The position numbers were made by a program, and so were the translations under genes. A model generated the notes under the pieces. The model was not told the DNA's origin, did not search any database, and worked only from the letters and a program-made list of their open reading frames with translations. A stretch of DNA of 30,885 nt from an uncultured Bacilli bacterium (lineage in GTDB: Bacteria > Bacillota_I > Bacilli_A > RFN20 > CAG-826), in NCBI GenBank assembly GCA_934168325.1, contig CAKPNG010000018.1:1-30885 (forward strand), read 5' to 3'. This document shows positions 8,257-17,514 of this stretch, piece after piece; within the stretch, counting starts at the first letter, position 1, and every line of letters starts with the position of its first letter.

Positions 8257-10008
8257 ATGCAAGAATTAAAAAGAACTCACCACTGCGGAGAATTACGTAT
8301 AAGTAACTTAAATGAAGAAGTTACTGTTTTAGGATGGGTTAGTAAAAGAAGAAATTTAGGAAGTTTACTTTTTATCGATTTAAGAGATCGTTATGGAATA
8401 GTTCAAGTTTTAGTTAAAACCGATGAAATTGAAGTTCCTGAAATTAGAAACGAATATCTTATTCAAGTTACAGGTATTGTAACTAAGAAAGATGTCCCAA
8501 ATAAAAATTTAGCTACTGGTGAAATTGAAGTTGTAGCTTCTCAAATTAATATAATTAATAAGAGCGAAAATCCACCAATGATTATAGCCGATGAAACTGA
8601 TGCTTTAGAAGATATTAGACTTAAATATAGATATCTTGACTTAAGACGTCCAGTTATGCAAAAAAGATTTTTTACTAGAGCAAAAATTGTTAAATGTGTT
8701 CATGAATACTTAGATTCTCATGACTTTGTTGAAGTTGAAACACCAATTTTAACATTATCAACTCCAGAAGGTGCTAGAGATTATTTAGTTCCAAGTAGAG
8801 TACATCATGGTTCATTTTATGCATTGCCTCAATCTCCTCAATTATTTAAACAACTTTTAATGATTTCTGGATTTGAAAGATATTATCAAATTGCAAAATG
8901 TTTTAGAGATGAAGATTTAAGAGCTGATAGACAACCAGATTTTACACAAATCGATATTGAAACTAGTTTCTTAAATGAAGATCAAATTTTAACTTTAACT
9001 GAAGGTTTAATTCAAAAAATTTATAAAGATGTAATTAATTATGATGTTAAATTACCTTTAAGAAGAATTCCTTATGACGAAGCAATGAATAAATATGGTA
9101 GTGATAAACCAGATACTCGTTTTGATTTACATTTAGAATCTATTAAAGAAATTTTAATTAATAACGAAGAAACCTTATTCAAAGAAAATAAATATATTAA
9201 AGGTTTTAAAATTGAAAATGTTGCTAGTGAAACTTCAAGAAAAGTACAAGATGAATATAATTTAACAGCAAGAAAGTTCAATCTTAAATCATATATATTT
9301 ATTAAATATTTGAATAACGAATTAGAAGGATCCGTTGTTAAATTCCTTAATGATGAAGAAAAAGCGCAATTAATTAAATTATTTGCCTTAAAAAATAATG
9401 ATTTATTAGTAATTGGTGTTAGTAATGTTCTTAAAACATTAAATTTTGGATTAGGAGCTATTAGAAGTTTATTAACAAAAAAATATCATTTAATCAAAGA
9501 AGGAACTTATGATATTTTATGGGTTGTTGATTTCCCATTATTTGAAAAAAGTGAAGAAACTGGTGAAATTACACCATGTCATCACCCATTTACTAGACCT
9601 GTTGATAAAGATTTAGATAAATTAGAGACTGAACCTTATAACGTTTATAGTTATACATATGATATCGTTATGAACGGATATGAAGCTGGCGGTGGCGGAT
9701 TAAGAATTTACGATCAAGATGTCCAAAAGCGTATATTTAATGTTTTAGGATTCTCTGAAGAAGATATAAAAAGAAAATTTGGTTGGTTTATTGATGCCTT
9801 AAAATATGGAACTCCACCTCATGGAGGCTTAGCTTTTGGCTTAGATAGATTAACAATGATTTTAAGTGGAACAGATAATATTAGAGACGTTATTGCTTTC
9901 CCTAAAAATTTAAGTGCAGTATGTCCGATGACTAACGCACCACAACCTGTTGATAATGATCAATTAAAAGATCTTGGCATAAAATTAATCGATGAGGAGG
10001 ACAAATAA
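8257..10008 (+). CDS. aspS: AspRS, aspartyl-tRNA synthetase
   Basis: Class II synthetase of the bacterial type, 583 residues. It has an N-terminal OB anticodon-binding domain (VLGWVSKRRNLGSLLFIDLRDR), the flipping motif SPQLFKQLLM with FRDEDLRADRQPDFTQID (motif 2), an inserted GAD domain in the middle, and GGLAFGLDRL (motif 3) near the C-terminus. A strong GAGGAG ribosome site precedes the ATG, and it lies inside the 3' end of hisS. Its stop overlaps the ATG of tkt by one base (TAATG), so the two are translationally coupled. Whether it is discriminating or also charges tRNA-Asn cannot be told from this window. Confidence 0.96.
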   Translation: MQELKRTHHCGELRISNLNEEVTVLGWVSKRRNLGSLLFIDLRDRYGIVQVLVKTDEIEVPEIRNEYLIQVTGIVTKKDVPNKNLATGEIEVVASQINIINKSENPPMIIADETDALEDIRLKYRYLDLRRPVMQKRFFTRAKIVKCVHEYLDSHDFVEVETPILTLSTPEGARDYLVPSRVHHGSFYALPQSPQLFKQLLMISGFERYYQIAKCFRDEDLRADRQPDFTQIDIETSFLNEDQILTLTEGLIQKIYKDVINYDVKLPLRRIPYDEAMNKYGSDKPDTRFDLHLESIKEILINNEETLFKENKYIKGFKIENVASETSRKVQDEYNLTARKFNLKSYIFIKYLNNELEGSVVKFLNDEEKAQLIKLFALKNNDLLVIGVSNVLKTLNFGLGAIRSLLTKKYHLIKEGTYDILWVVDFPLFEKSEETGEITPCHHPFTRPVDKDLDKLETEPYNVYSYTYDIVMNGYEAGGGGLRIYDQDVQKRIFNVLGFSEEDIKRKFGWFIDALKYGTPPHGGLAFGLDRLTMILSGTDNIRDVIAFPKNLSAVCPMTNAPQPVDNDQLKDLGIKLIDEEDK

Positions 10009-12002
10009 TGAAAAAAGATAAAATCAAAAAGATTAAAAATGTTGATGAATTAGCTGTTGCTAGTATTCGTGCAACTTGTATTGATGGCATTAATAAAGCA
10101 AAAAGTGGCCATCCAGGCGCTTGTTTAGGACTTGCTCCTATCATTTATGAATTATATAAAGATTTTTTAGTTGCTAATCCATTCCAAACTAATTGGATAA
10201 ACAGAGACCGTGTTGTCTTAAGTTGTGGTCATGCTTCCATGCTCTTATACACTATATTACATTTATGTAGTTATGATATTTCAATTGAAGATTTACAACA
10301 ATTTAGACAAGTTGGTAGTAAAACTCCAGGACACCCAGAGCCAAAACTTACTCCAGGAGTTGATGCAGGAAGTGGTCCTTTAGGCCAAGGAATTGCTGAA
10401 GCTGTTGGTATGGCAATGGCTGAAACTATGTTAAATGCTCAATATGGTAGTAAATTATATAATCACTATACATATTGTTTCTGTGGTGATGGATGTCTTG
10501 AAGAAGGTATTTCTCAAGAAGCTATTTCTTTTGCAGGTTTACAAAAATTAAATAAATTAATTCTTTTATATGATAGTAATGATGTCACTCTTGATGGTCG
10601 TTTAGATATGTCAATGGATGATAATACAATTAATCGTTTCTTAGCAAGTAATTGGAATGTTATTTATGTTAATAATGGTAATAATTTAACTAAAATAAGA
10701 AACGCTATCAAAAAAGCTCAATCTTCATTAGATAAACCTACTTTAATTGTATTTAAAACTATTATCGGCTACGGAAGTAAAAATCAAGGTACAAATAAAG
10801 TCCATGGTTCTCCTTTAGGTGAAGAAGATGGATTAAATGCTAAATTAAGTTATGGTTATACTTATCCTCCATTTGAAATTCCTCAAGAAGTTTATGATAG
10901 ATTAAAAGATACATTCTTAAAAAGAGGTGAATTAGCATATCAAAAATACCAACATGTTGTCACTAAATTACAAGAATCTGATCCATTCTTATTTGCTAAA
11001 ATCTCCGATTTATCAACAAATAATGTAATGGAATATTTAAATAAAAAACATTTACCAATGGATGAACTTAAGAGTGAATCAACTCGTAATACTTCATTAA
11101 GAGTTTTAAATTATTTCCATGAATTATTACCTAACTTTGTTGGTGGTAGTGCTGACGTTGCTGCTAGTGTTATGACAAAATTAGCTAATGGAAGTAATTA
11201 TGGTCCAAAAAATAGAGGTGGAACAAACGTTAACTGGGGAATTAGAGAATTCTTTATGTGTGCTGCTACCAATGGTATGTTATTGCATGGTGGTTTAAGA
11301 ACATATAATGGTGCTTTCTTAGTATTTAGTGATTATGCAAAGAGTGCTTTGAGAATGGCAGCTTTACAAAAATTACCAAATATTTATTTATTCTCTCACG
11401 ATTCTTTAGCTGTTGGAGAAGATGGGCCAACTCATCAACCAATCGAACAATTAGCTGCTTTAAGATCAATTCCTAATTTTAATGTATTTAGACCAGCTGA
11501 TGCTAAAGAAACTTATGCAGCTTATCGACTTGCTTTAGAAGAAACTGAAACTCCTAGCGCAATTATATTATCTAGACAAAATTTGCCATTATTAGCTAAT
11601 ACTTCAAATTATGATTTAGTTAAACGTGGCGCTTATGTTGTTGGATTTGAAAAAGGAAATCATCCAGAATTCACAATTATTGCTACTGGTAGTGAAGTAA
11701 GTTTAGCAATGGAAGTTAAATCTTATCTTTATTCTTTAGGTGTCGATATTAGAGTTGTTTCAATGCCATGTACAAGATTATTTGATAAGCAAGATAAAGC
11801 ATATCAAGCAAATGTTTTAGGTATTGATTATGCTCATCGTATGACTTTAGAAATGGCTTCAACATTTGGATGGCATAAATATGGTAAATATGCCGTTGGA
11901 ATCGACACTTTTGGTGCAAGTGGTAAAGCTAACGATGTTATAAAAGCTTTTGGCTTCACTAAAGAAAACATTGCAAAAATTATTCTTAAACATGTAAGGT
12001 AA
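10008..12002 (+). CDS. tkt: Transketolase
   Basis: Thiamine-diphosphate enzyme of the non-oxidative pentose phosphate pathway that moves two-carbon units between sugar phosphates. Motifs: SGHPGACLGLAPI, HASMLLYT, GPLGQGIAEAVGMA, the ThDP-binding GDGCLEEG, KVHGSPLG, and HDSLAVGEDGPTHQPIEQL in the pyrimidine domain, followed by the C-terminal domain (IATGSEVSLAM). The length of 664 residues is complete. GAGGAGG upstream is a strong ribosome site and the start overlaps the aspS stop by one base. In Bacillus this gene is not next to aspS, so the placement is local to this lineage. Together with deoB at 16305 it ties pentose phosphates to nucleoside use. Confidence 0.95.
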   Translation: MKKDKIKKIKNVDELAVASIRATCIDGINKAKSGHPGACLGLAPIIYELYKDFLVANPFQTNWINRDRVVLSCGHASMLLYTILHLCSYDISIEDLQQFRQVGSKTPGHPEPKLTPGVDAGSGPLGQGIAEAVGMAMAETMLNAQYGSKLYNHYTYCFCGDGCLEEGISQEAISFAGLQKLNKLILLYDSNDVTLDGRLDMSMDDNTINRFLASNWNVIYVNNGNNLTKIRNAIKKAQSSLDKPTLIVFKTIIGYGSKNQGTNKVHGSPLGEEDGLNAKLSYGYTYPPFEIPQEVYDRLKDTFLKRGELAYQKYQHVVTKLQESDPFLFAKISDLSTNNVMEYLNKKHLPMDELKSESTRNTSLRVLNYFHELLPNFVGGSADVAASVMTKLANGSNYGPKNRGGTNVNWGIREFFMCAATNGMLLHGGLRTYNGAFLVFSDYAKSALRMAALQKLPNIYLFSHDSLAVGEDGPTHQPIEQLAALRSIPNFNVFRPADAKETYAAYRLALEETETPSAIILSRQNLPLLANTSNYDLVKRGAYVVGFEKGNHPEFTIIATGSEVSLAMEVKSYLYSLGVDIRVVSMPCTRLFDKQDKAYQANVLGIDYAHRMTLEMASTFGWHKYGKYAVGIDTFGASGKANDVIKAFGFTKENIAKIILKHVR

Positions 12003-12007
12003 TCGTT

Positions 12008-12337
12008 ATGGAAAATTACGTAATTTTAAATAAAAATAACAATTCCGGGAATTTATCTTTATCAAAAAAAGTATTTTATACTCTTGGTATAAATTCTTTA
12101 AATAGTGTTAGAGCTATCATTGAGAAAAATAACAAACAAGGGATTGATTTAAAAAACGCAGTTAATGTAGCAATTAGAAATAATCGTGTATTATATAAAT
12201 TTAATGTGAATATTGATGCTTCAAAAGATGAAGAAACTGTTAGAAATAGTATTACTGATATTATTACTACAAATTTATTAATCTATTGCGACATTGTTCC
12301 TTTTGATGTTGATGTAAGAATAAGAAAAATTAAATAA
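12008..12337 (+). CDS. Asp23/Gls24 family protein (YqhY-like), diverged
   Basis: A 109-residue protein immediately before nusB, the place held by yqhY in Bacillus. The second half (VLYKFNVNIDASKDEETVRN...VPFDVDVRIRKI) follows the Asp23/DUF322 pattern of alternating beta-strand valines, a central helix and a final V-x-V-x-I strand. The first half is hardly recognisable, so the assignment rests mainly on context plus the C-terminal pattern. In Bacillus the protein is linked to control of acetyl-CoA carboxylase; no acc genes are present here. Ribosome site AAGG five bases after the tkt context; nusB begins three bases after its stop. Confidence 0.6.
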   Translation: MENYVILNKNNNSGNLSLSKKVFYTLGINSLNSVRAIIEKNNKQGIDLKNAVNVAIRNNRVLYKFNVNIDASKDEETVRNSITDIITTNLLIYCDIVPFDVDVRIRKIK

Positions 12338-12340
12338 ATT

Positions 12341-12775
12341 ATGGCTGACGACGTTATTATATCTAGAAATAAATCACGTGAATTAATTTTCAAATGTATG
12401 TATTCTTTTTTAATTTTAGAAGAATGCAACGTTTCAATTGATTTTAAAGGTTTAATTGAAATGGTTACTGATGAAAATTATGACGATGTAGACTATTTTA
12501 TTAAAAAGAATCTTCTTGAATGTTTAAAACATCAAAATGAGATAATTAATTATATTGAACCATTTTTAAATAAATGGACTTTTAAAAGATTAAATTATGT
12601 TATTCAAGCTATTTTAATTACTTCATTAGCTGATTATTTTTATTGCCAAGAAGCTAATAAAAATATCATTATTGATTGTGCTGTTAAATTAGCAAAAAGA
12701 TATGCTGATGACACAAAAGATTATAAATATGTTAATGGTATTTTGGATAACGCTTTAAAAAATGATGGAAAATGA
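12341..12775 (+). CDS. nusB: NusB, transcription antitermination factor
   Basis: All-helical RNA-binding factor that with NusE (S10) forms the boxA complex on rRNA transcripts. A 144-residue protein with the family start (SRNKSRELIFKCMYSFLILEE) and the C-terminal part IIIDCAVKLAKRYADDTKDYKYVNGILDNAL, the most conserved stretch of NusB. No Shine-Dalgarno is seen; it starts three bases after the stop of the upstream gene and probably depends on coupling. The end overlaps xseA by 14 bases and the stop is TGA, which shows that TGA is not read as tryptophan in this genome. Confidence 0.9.
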   Translation: MADDVIISRNKSRELIFKCMYSFLILEECNVSIDFKGLIEMVTDENYDDVDYFIKKNLLECLKHQNEIINYIEPFLNKWTFKRLNYVIQAILITSLADYFYCQEANKNIIIDCAVKLAKRYADDTKDYKYVNGILDNALKNDGK

Positions 12776-13988
12776 TTTAAATAACAAATTTTATACTATA
12801 AGTGAGATTAATTCTTTAATTCACGAAATATTTAATTCATCTGAATTTTTTCATGGAATTTCTTTAAAAGGAGAAATTGCAAATTATAAGGGCCCTAATA
12901 AATCAGGGCACTTTTATTTTACTTTGAAAGATAAAACTTCTCAGATTAGTGCAGTTATTTTTAAATTTGATTCTTTTTCTATTAAGGATGAATTTAAAAA
13001 TGGAGATGAAGTCATTGTGACTGGCGATATATCAACTTATGCACCAAGCGGTACTTACCAAATTATAATCCGACAACTCTATCTTTATGGAAAAGGGAAA
13101 TTATTAATTGAAAAAGAAAAATTAAAGAAAAAACTTCAAGAAGAAGGACTTTTCAATGAAGAGCATAAAAAGAAAATACCTTTGTATCCCACTAATATTG
13201 CAATTATTACAGGAAAAAATAGTGCAGCTGCTGCAGACTTTAGACATAATTTATTAAGGCGTTGGCCGATAAGTAATATAACTTTTTATGAAACATTGGT
13301 TCAAGGAGAAAAAGCACCTAAAGAAATTATTAAATCTTTAAGCGAAGCTTTAGATAATAATCCAGACTTAATAATCATTGGAAGAGGCGGCGGAGCTGAA
13401 GATGATTTGAATGCTTTTGATAATGAAGAATTAGTAAGATTTATATATGAAAAAATAAATGTACCTATAATTTCTGCAGTAGGACACGAAATTAATACAA
13501 CTTTTACTGATTTAGTTTGTGATGATCATGCTTCTACACCAACGGGAGCCTGTGAATTAGCTGTTCCAGATATAGATGAATTTTTGAATAATTTAGAAAA
13601 TATAAATAGTATCATGAAAGATAGATTAATGAAAAAAATAAATTTATTGCAAATAGATTTATTAAATTATCAAAAGAACTCTATTCTTACAAATTTCTCA
13701 AATATTATTGATTCCAAACTTAATTATATTGAAAAGAGTTTAACAATTATTAAGGCTAATTTACAAAATAAATTATCTATATATGAACATAAAATTATTG
13801 CAACCACTAATTTATTAAATCAAATCAATCCTTATAATTTATTAGAGAAAGGATATTCGATTATTAAAAATAGCGATGGAAAAATTATTAATAATATAGA
13901 TAATATTAAATTAGATGATGTGTTAAAAATAACTTTATATAACGGTGAAATAGTAGCAAAAGTAGAGGAGATTAAAAATGGAAAATAA
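12762..13988 (+). CDS. xseA: XseA, exonuclease VII large subunit
   Basis: Catalytic subunit of the single-strand-specific exonuclease VII. The N-terminal OB fold (ISLKGEIANYKGPNKSGHFYFTLKD) is followed by the catalytic part with IAIITGKNSAAAADF, IIGRGGGAEDDLNAFDNEELVR and SAVGHEINTTFTDLVCD, all hallmark motifs, then a coiled-coil region and a C-terminal hairpin (LLEKGYSIIKNSDGK). The length of 408 residues is slightly short for the family. Two ATGs sit in tandem at 12762 and 12765, inside nusB and without a ribosome site, so either may be used by coupling. The end overlaps xseB by 11 bases. Confidence 0.93.
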   Translation: MMENDLNNKFYTISEINSLIHEIFNSSEFFHGISLKGEIANYKGPNKSGHFYFTLKDKTSQISAVIFKFDSFSIKDEFKNGDEVIVTGDISTYAPSGTYQIIIRQLYLYGKGKLLIEKEKLKKKLQEEGLFNEEHKKKIPLYPTNIAIITGKNSAAAADFRHNLLRRWPISNITFYETLVQGEKAPKEIIKSLSEALDNNPDLIIIGRGGGAEDDLNAFDNEELVRFIYEKINVPIISAVGHEINTTFTDLVCDDHASTPTGACELAVPDIDEFLNNLENINSIMKDRLMKKINLLQIDLLNYQKNSILTNFSNIIDSKLNYIEKSLTIIKANLQNKLSIYEHKIIATTNLLNQINPYNLLEKGYSIIKNSDGKIINNIDNIKLDDVLKITLYNGEIVAKVEEIKNGK

Positions 13989-14163
13989 AAAAATAAATAT
14001 AGAATCTGATATGAAAGAACTTGATGAAATTGTTACTAAAATAAGTAACCCATCAGTTAACTTAAACGATTCGTTAGAATTGTATGAAAAAGCAAAAATT
14101 TTAATAAAAGAAATGGAGGAATACTTAAATAATGCTAAAAAAGCTTTAAATGATGATAAATAG
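13978..14163 (+). CDS. xseB: XseB, exonuclease VII small subunit
   Basis: A 61-residue helical hairpin protein with the family signature (ELDEIVTKISNPSVNLNDSLELYEKAK). Several copies wrap the coiled coil of XseA. It overlaps the xseA end by 11 bases and has a good ribosome site (GAGGAG) in the xseA coding region. It is shorter than the Bacillus protein. The stop codon TAG is followed within a few bases by an 11-bp TTAGTA repeat array and then dinB. Confidence 0.88.
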   Translation: MENKKINIESDMKELDEIVTKISNPSVNLNDSLELYEKAKILIKEMEEYLNNAKKALNDDK

Positions 14164-14167
14164 TTTT

Positions 14168-14200
14168 TTAGTATATTTATAGTATAAAAATAGTAAATAA
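14168..14200 (+). repeat. 11-bp TTAGTA array, three units, between xseB and dinB
   Basis: Units begin at 14168 (TTAGTA), 14179 (ATAGTA) and 14190 (ATAGTA), exactly 11 bases apart. This is the weakest member of the repeat family also present at 20010, 23453 and 28865. It starts five bases after the xseB stop and its last unit runs into the dinB ATG, so it also forms the dinB upstream region. TATAAA at 14183-14188 within it could be the dinB -10 with a leader of about five bases. Confidence 0.6.
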
Positions 14201-15396
14201 TGTCGAACATTATACTTCATATTGATCTTGATGCATTCTTTTGTAGGGCTGAAGAGATTAAATTTCCATACTTAGAAGGGAAAGCTTTTATTGTTGGAGG
14301 AGATGGAAGAAAAGGCATCGTATCAACATGTTCTTATAAAGCAAGAGAATACGGTATACATAGTGGCATGCCCACATTCCAAGCAAAAATGCTTTGTAAA
14401 GATTTAATAATTCGACCTGTAGACTTTGAATTTTATGGGCTATTATCTAAAGAATTTTTAAATTATCTAAAACAATATAGCGATAAAGTTCAACAAGTGT
14501 CGATTGATGAATGTTTTTTAGACTTAACTGATTATTATCAAAAAAATAAAACCAATATAAAAACAATATTATTAAAAATTCAAAATGAATTATTTGAGAA
14601 ATTTAAATTAAAAAGTTCCATTGGTGTTGGTACAACCAAATTTATTGCAAAAATGGCTAGTGATTATAAAAAACCACTAGGAATAACAATTATTAGAAAC
14701 AAAGACATTCCATCTTTATTATTTCCGTTGCCCGTTAAATCTTTTTTTGGAATAGGCAAGAAAACATATCCTAAATTACAAGAAATAGGAATTAACACAA
14801 TTGGAGATTTATATAACGAATGTTTAAATCATAACCCAAAATTAATTAGTATTTTAGGAAATTATGTTGATGAAATTCCTTTATATCTTGAAGGAAAATC
14901 CAGTGATGAAATAGAAACTAGTTATGAAGATCCTAAATCAATTGGTATGTCTAGAACTTTTGATTATGATACAAATAATGTCGATACAATCCTACAAATT
15001 TTAAATAAGGAAATTGATAGTGTTTTAAATTCTTTAAAAAGAGAAGGAAAATTTACTAAAACTATTACCATCACATATAAAAATGCATCTCACGAAGAGT
15101 CTTTTAAAACAACTAGTTTTTCAAAATCATTTAAAGAATTCACAAAAGATGAAGTTTTTATAAAAAATGAAGCTATTAAACTATTTAATAAGACTTATAA
15201 TAAGGAAATAATTCGTCTAATAGGATTTTCTGTAAAGAATTTTAAAAATAAGTCAGAAGTGGTTACTCAGATGACTTTTGATGATTATAAAAGGCACGAG
15301 CAAGAAAATACTTCTTTTTTAATAATTAATGAATTAAATAGAGAAGTTAATAAAAAACTATTTATTAAATGTAGCGATATTTTAAAGAAAGATTAA
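14200..15396 (+). CDS. dinB: DNA polymerase IV (DinB), Y-family translesion polymerase
   Basis: Error-prone polymerase that bypasses damaged template bases. Catalytic motifs are intact: HIDLDAFF with the first metal aspartates and the phenylalanine steric gate, and VSIDECFLDL with the second D-E pair. Helix-hairpin-helix (FFGIGKKTYPKLQEIGINTIGDL) and little-finger domains follow. QMTFDDY at residues 357-363 resembles the sliding-clamp-binding motif. 398 residues, complete. No Shine-Dalgarno is present; the short upstream region is an 11-bp repeat array containing TATAAA. xerD follows after two bases, without its own ribosome site. Confidence 0.93.
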   Translation: MSNIILHIDLDAFFCRAEEIKFPYLEGKAFIVGGDGRKGIVSTCSYKAREYGIHSGMPTFQAKMLCKDLIIRPVDFEFYGLLSKEFLNYLKQYSDKVQQVSIDECFLDLTDYYQKNKTNIKTILLKIQNELFEKFKLKSSIGVGTTKFIAKMASDYKKPLGITIIRNKDIPSLLFPLPVKSFFGIGKKTYPKLQEIGINTIGDLYNECLNHNPKLISILGNYVDEIPLYLEGKSSDEIETSYEDPKSIGMSRTFDYDTNNVDTILQILNKEIDSVLNSLKREGKFTKTITITYKNASHEESFKTTSFSKSFKEFTKDEVFIKNEAIKLFNKTYNKEIIRLIGFSVKNFKNKSEVVTQMTFDDYKRHEQENTSFLIINELNREVNKKLFIKCSDILKKD

Positions 15397-15398
15397 TT

Positions 15399-16277
15399 AT
15401 GAATATTTATGAAGCGATCGATAGATTTTTAGAATATAAAGCAAGTGAAGAAGGCTTAAATGTCTCTAACACTATTTTAGCTTATCGTAATGATATTAAT
15501 AAATTTTTAAAATATTATCCAGAAATCAATGATACTGATGATTTAGACCCTGTTTATTTAGATCAATTTAGTTTTGATCAATCTTTAGATGAACTAAGCG
15601 CTTCAACAATTTCTAGAAGTATTTCAACAATAAAAAACTTTTATATATTCTTAGAAGGAGAAAATATTAGTAAAAACATATATAAAAAGCCGATTATACC
15701 TAAAAAAGAATTTCATATACCATCATTTTTAACTTTTGATGAAGTAACATCTTTATTTAAATGTATCGATGAAGAAAATGAAATTGAATATAGAGATAAA
15801 GTAATGCTTTTATTAATGTATTCTTGCGGATTAAGAGTAAGTGAAATGATCTCATTAGAAAAGAAATCCATTAATTTTGAAGAAAAAATATTATCTATAA
15901 AAGGAAAAGGTAACAAAGAAAGAAGTATTCCAATCAATGAAGTTGCATTAGATTATTTATCTCATTACTTAAATAAAGAAATAAAAACTAATAAAACTAA
16001 GCGGGTTTTTATCAATAAAACTACTAAAAAACCACTAACTAGGCAAGTTTTCTTTATGAATTTAAAAAAATATGCTAAAAGAGCTGGTATAGATAAAGAA
16101 ATATCACCGCATACTTTAAGACATACATTTGCAACAGAATTATTAGAAAATGGAGCTGACTTAAGAATAGTACAAACATTATTAGGTCATTCAAACGTAT
16201 CTACAACGCAAATTTATACACATATATCAACTAAAAAGATATTGAATGCTTTAGATTTGTATTCAAAAAGAAAGTAA
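15399..16277 (+). CDS. xerD: XerD-like tyrosine recombinase
   Basis: Site-specific recombinase of the Xer group, which resolves chromosome dimers at dif. The catalytic set is complete: R146 (GLRVSE), K170 (KGKGNKER), H238-x-x-R241 (HTLRHTFATELLENGADL), H264 (LLGHSNV) and nucleophile Y273 (IYTHIS). The N-terminal SAM-like core-binding domain covers about 1-110. The length of 292 residues fits XerC/XerD. Position before deoB matches ripX (xerD) next to drm in Bacillus, which is why XerD is preferred over XerC or an integron/phage integrase. It starts two bases after dinB ends. Confidence 0.88.
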   Translation: MNIYEAIDRFLEYKASEEGLNVSNTILAYRNDINKFLKYYPEINDTDDLDPVYLDQFSFDQSLDELSASTISRSISTIKNFYIFLEGENISKNIYKKPIIPKKEFHIPSFLTFDEVTSLFKCIDEENEIEYRDKVMLLLMYSCGLRVSEMISLEKKSINFEEKILSIKGKGNKERSIPINEVALDYLSHYLNKEIKTNKTKRVFINKTTKKPLTRQVFFMNLKKYAKRAGIDKEISPHTLRHTFATELLENGADLRIVQTLLGHSNVSTTQIYTHISTKKILNALDLYSKRK

Positions 16278-16298
16278 ATTATAATATTTAAGCGGAGG
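16257..16298 (+). promoter_or_regulatory. Promoter and ribosome site of deoB
   Basis: TTGTAT at 16257-16262 and TATAAT at 16280-16285 are 17 bases apart, a very good housekeeping promoter; the -35 lies inside the xerD 3' end. The predicted start near 16292 is directly before the ribosome site GCGGAGG (16292-16298), giving a leader of only about 13 bases. Confidence 0.65.
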
Positions 16299-16304
16299 AT
16301 TTAA

Positions 16305-17501
16305 ATGATGTTTAATAGAATATTTTTAATAGTAATGGATAGTTTAGGTATTGGAAACGCTCTCGATGCTAAAAAGTTCGACGATTTCGGTACAAATACC
16401 TTCAAACATATAAGCGAAAAATTTGAAAATGGCTTAAATATACCAAATTTAAATAACTTAGGAATAGCTGATCTTGATGAAATAAAAGGAACAAATATCG
16501 TTAAACATCCTAATTCATTCTCAGTTAGATTAAATGAGTCAAGTAATGGCAAAGATACAATGACAGGCCATTGGGAAATGATGGGTATTTTAACAACAAA
16601 ACCATTTCAAACATTCACAGATACTGGTTTTCCAAAGGATTTAATTGATGAATTAGAAAAAGAAACTGGACATAAATTAATAGGTAATTATGCAGCAAGT
16701 GGAACTGAGATTTTAAAAACTCTTGGTGAAGAATGTATGAAAACTAATTCTCTTATAATTTATACAAGTAGTGATAGCGTTTTACAACTCTGTGGTCATG
16801 AAGAAACTATGGGTCTTGAAGAATTATATAGATGTTGTGAAATCGCCCGTAAATTAACTATGAAACCTGAATGGTTTGTTGGTAGAGTAATTGCTAGACC
16901 ATTTATCGGAACTAATAAAGATAATTTCAAAAGAACAAGTAATAGACACGATTATACAATATCTCCATCAGGAATTACTGCGATGGATATATTAAAAGAT
17001 AATCATTATCAAGTTAATTGCGTTGGTAAAATCAACGATATCTTCAATGGAGTTGGTGTAACAAGCACAGTTCATACTAATTCTAATGAAGATGGAATGG
17101 ATAAAACAATGGATTTAGTCAAATCTAAAGACTTTGATAAAGGCTTTTGCTTCGTTAATTTAGTTGAATTTGATAGTGAATATGGTCATAGAAGAAATCC
17201 TATTGGCTATGGTGAAGCTATTATGGCATTTGATAAAAGATTAGGTGAATTAATTTCTAATCTTCGTAATGATGATTTATTAATGATCACAGCTGACCAT
17301 GGTAATGATCCAACTTATAAAGGAACTGACCATACTAGAGAAAAAGTACCACTATTAATTTATTCTAAATCTATAAAAGATGGCAAACAACTTGCTGACC
17401 GTAATTCATTTGCTGATATTGGTGAAACAATTCTTAAAAATTTTGGACTTAATAAAGATAAGACTATGATTGGCGAAGAAATTAAAGAAATTTTAAAATA
17501 A
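16305..17501 (+). CDS. deoB: Phosphopentomutase
   Basis: Moves the phosphate of (deoxy)ribose between C1 and C5, linking nucleoside breakdown to pentose phosphates. Alkaline-phosphatase-fold metal motifs are visible: IVMDSLGIGNALDA with FGTNTF at the N-terminus, TGHWEMMG around the phosphorylated threonine, and ITADHGNDPTYKGTDHTREKVPLL near the C-terminus. 398 residues, normal. ATGs at 16305 and 16308 are both possible; GGAGG at 16294-16298 is six bases from the first. Its promoter is inside xerD. No pupG or other nucleoside phosphorylase follows; the next gene is an ABC transporter lipoprotein 13 bases on. Confidence 0.95.
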   Translation: MMFNRIFLIVMDSLGIGNALDAKKFDDFGTNTFKHISEKFENGLNIPNLNNLGIADLDEIKGTNIVKHPNSFSVRLNESSNGKDTMTGHWEMMGILTTKPFQTFTDTGFPKDLIDELEKETGHKLIGNYAASGTEILKTLGEECMKTNSLIIYTSSDSVLQLCGHEETMGLEELYRCCEIARKLTMKPEWFVGRVIARPFIGTNKDNFKRTSNRHDYTISPSGITAMDILKDNHYQVNCVGKINDIFNGVGVTSTVHTNSNEDGMDKTMDLVKSKDFDKGFCFVNLVEFDSEYGHRRNPIGYGEAIMAFDKRLGELISNLRNDDLLMITADHGNDPTYKGTDHTREKVPLLIYSKSIKDGKQLADRNSFADIGETILKNFGLNKDKTMIGEEIKEILK

Positions 17502-17514
17502 AGGTGAATATTTT

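Noticed and set aside
12773..12775. Mycoplasma genetic code (TGA = Trp)
   Set aside because: nusB and yhbY end at TGA in the expected places, and all long frames are intact with TGA as stop.
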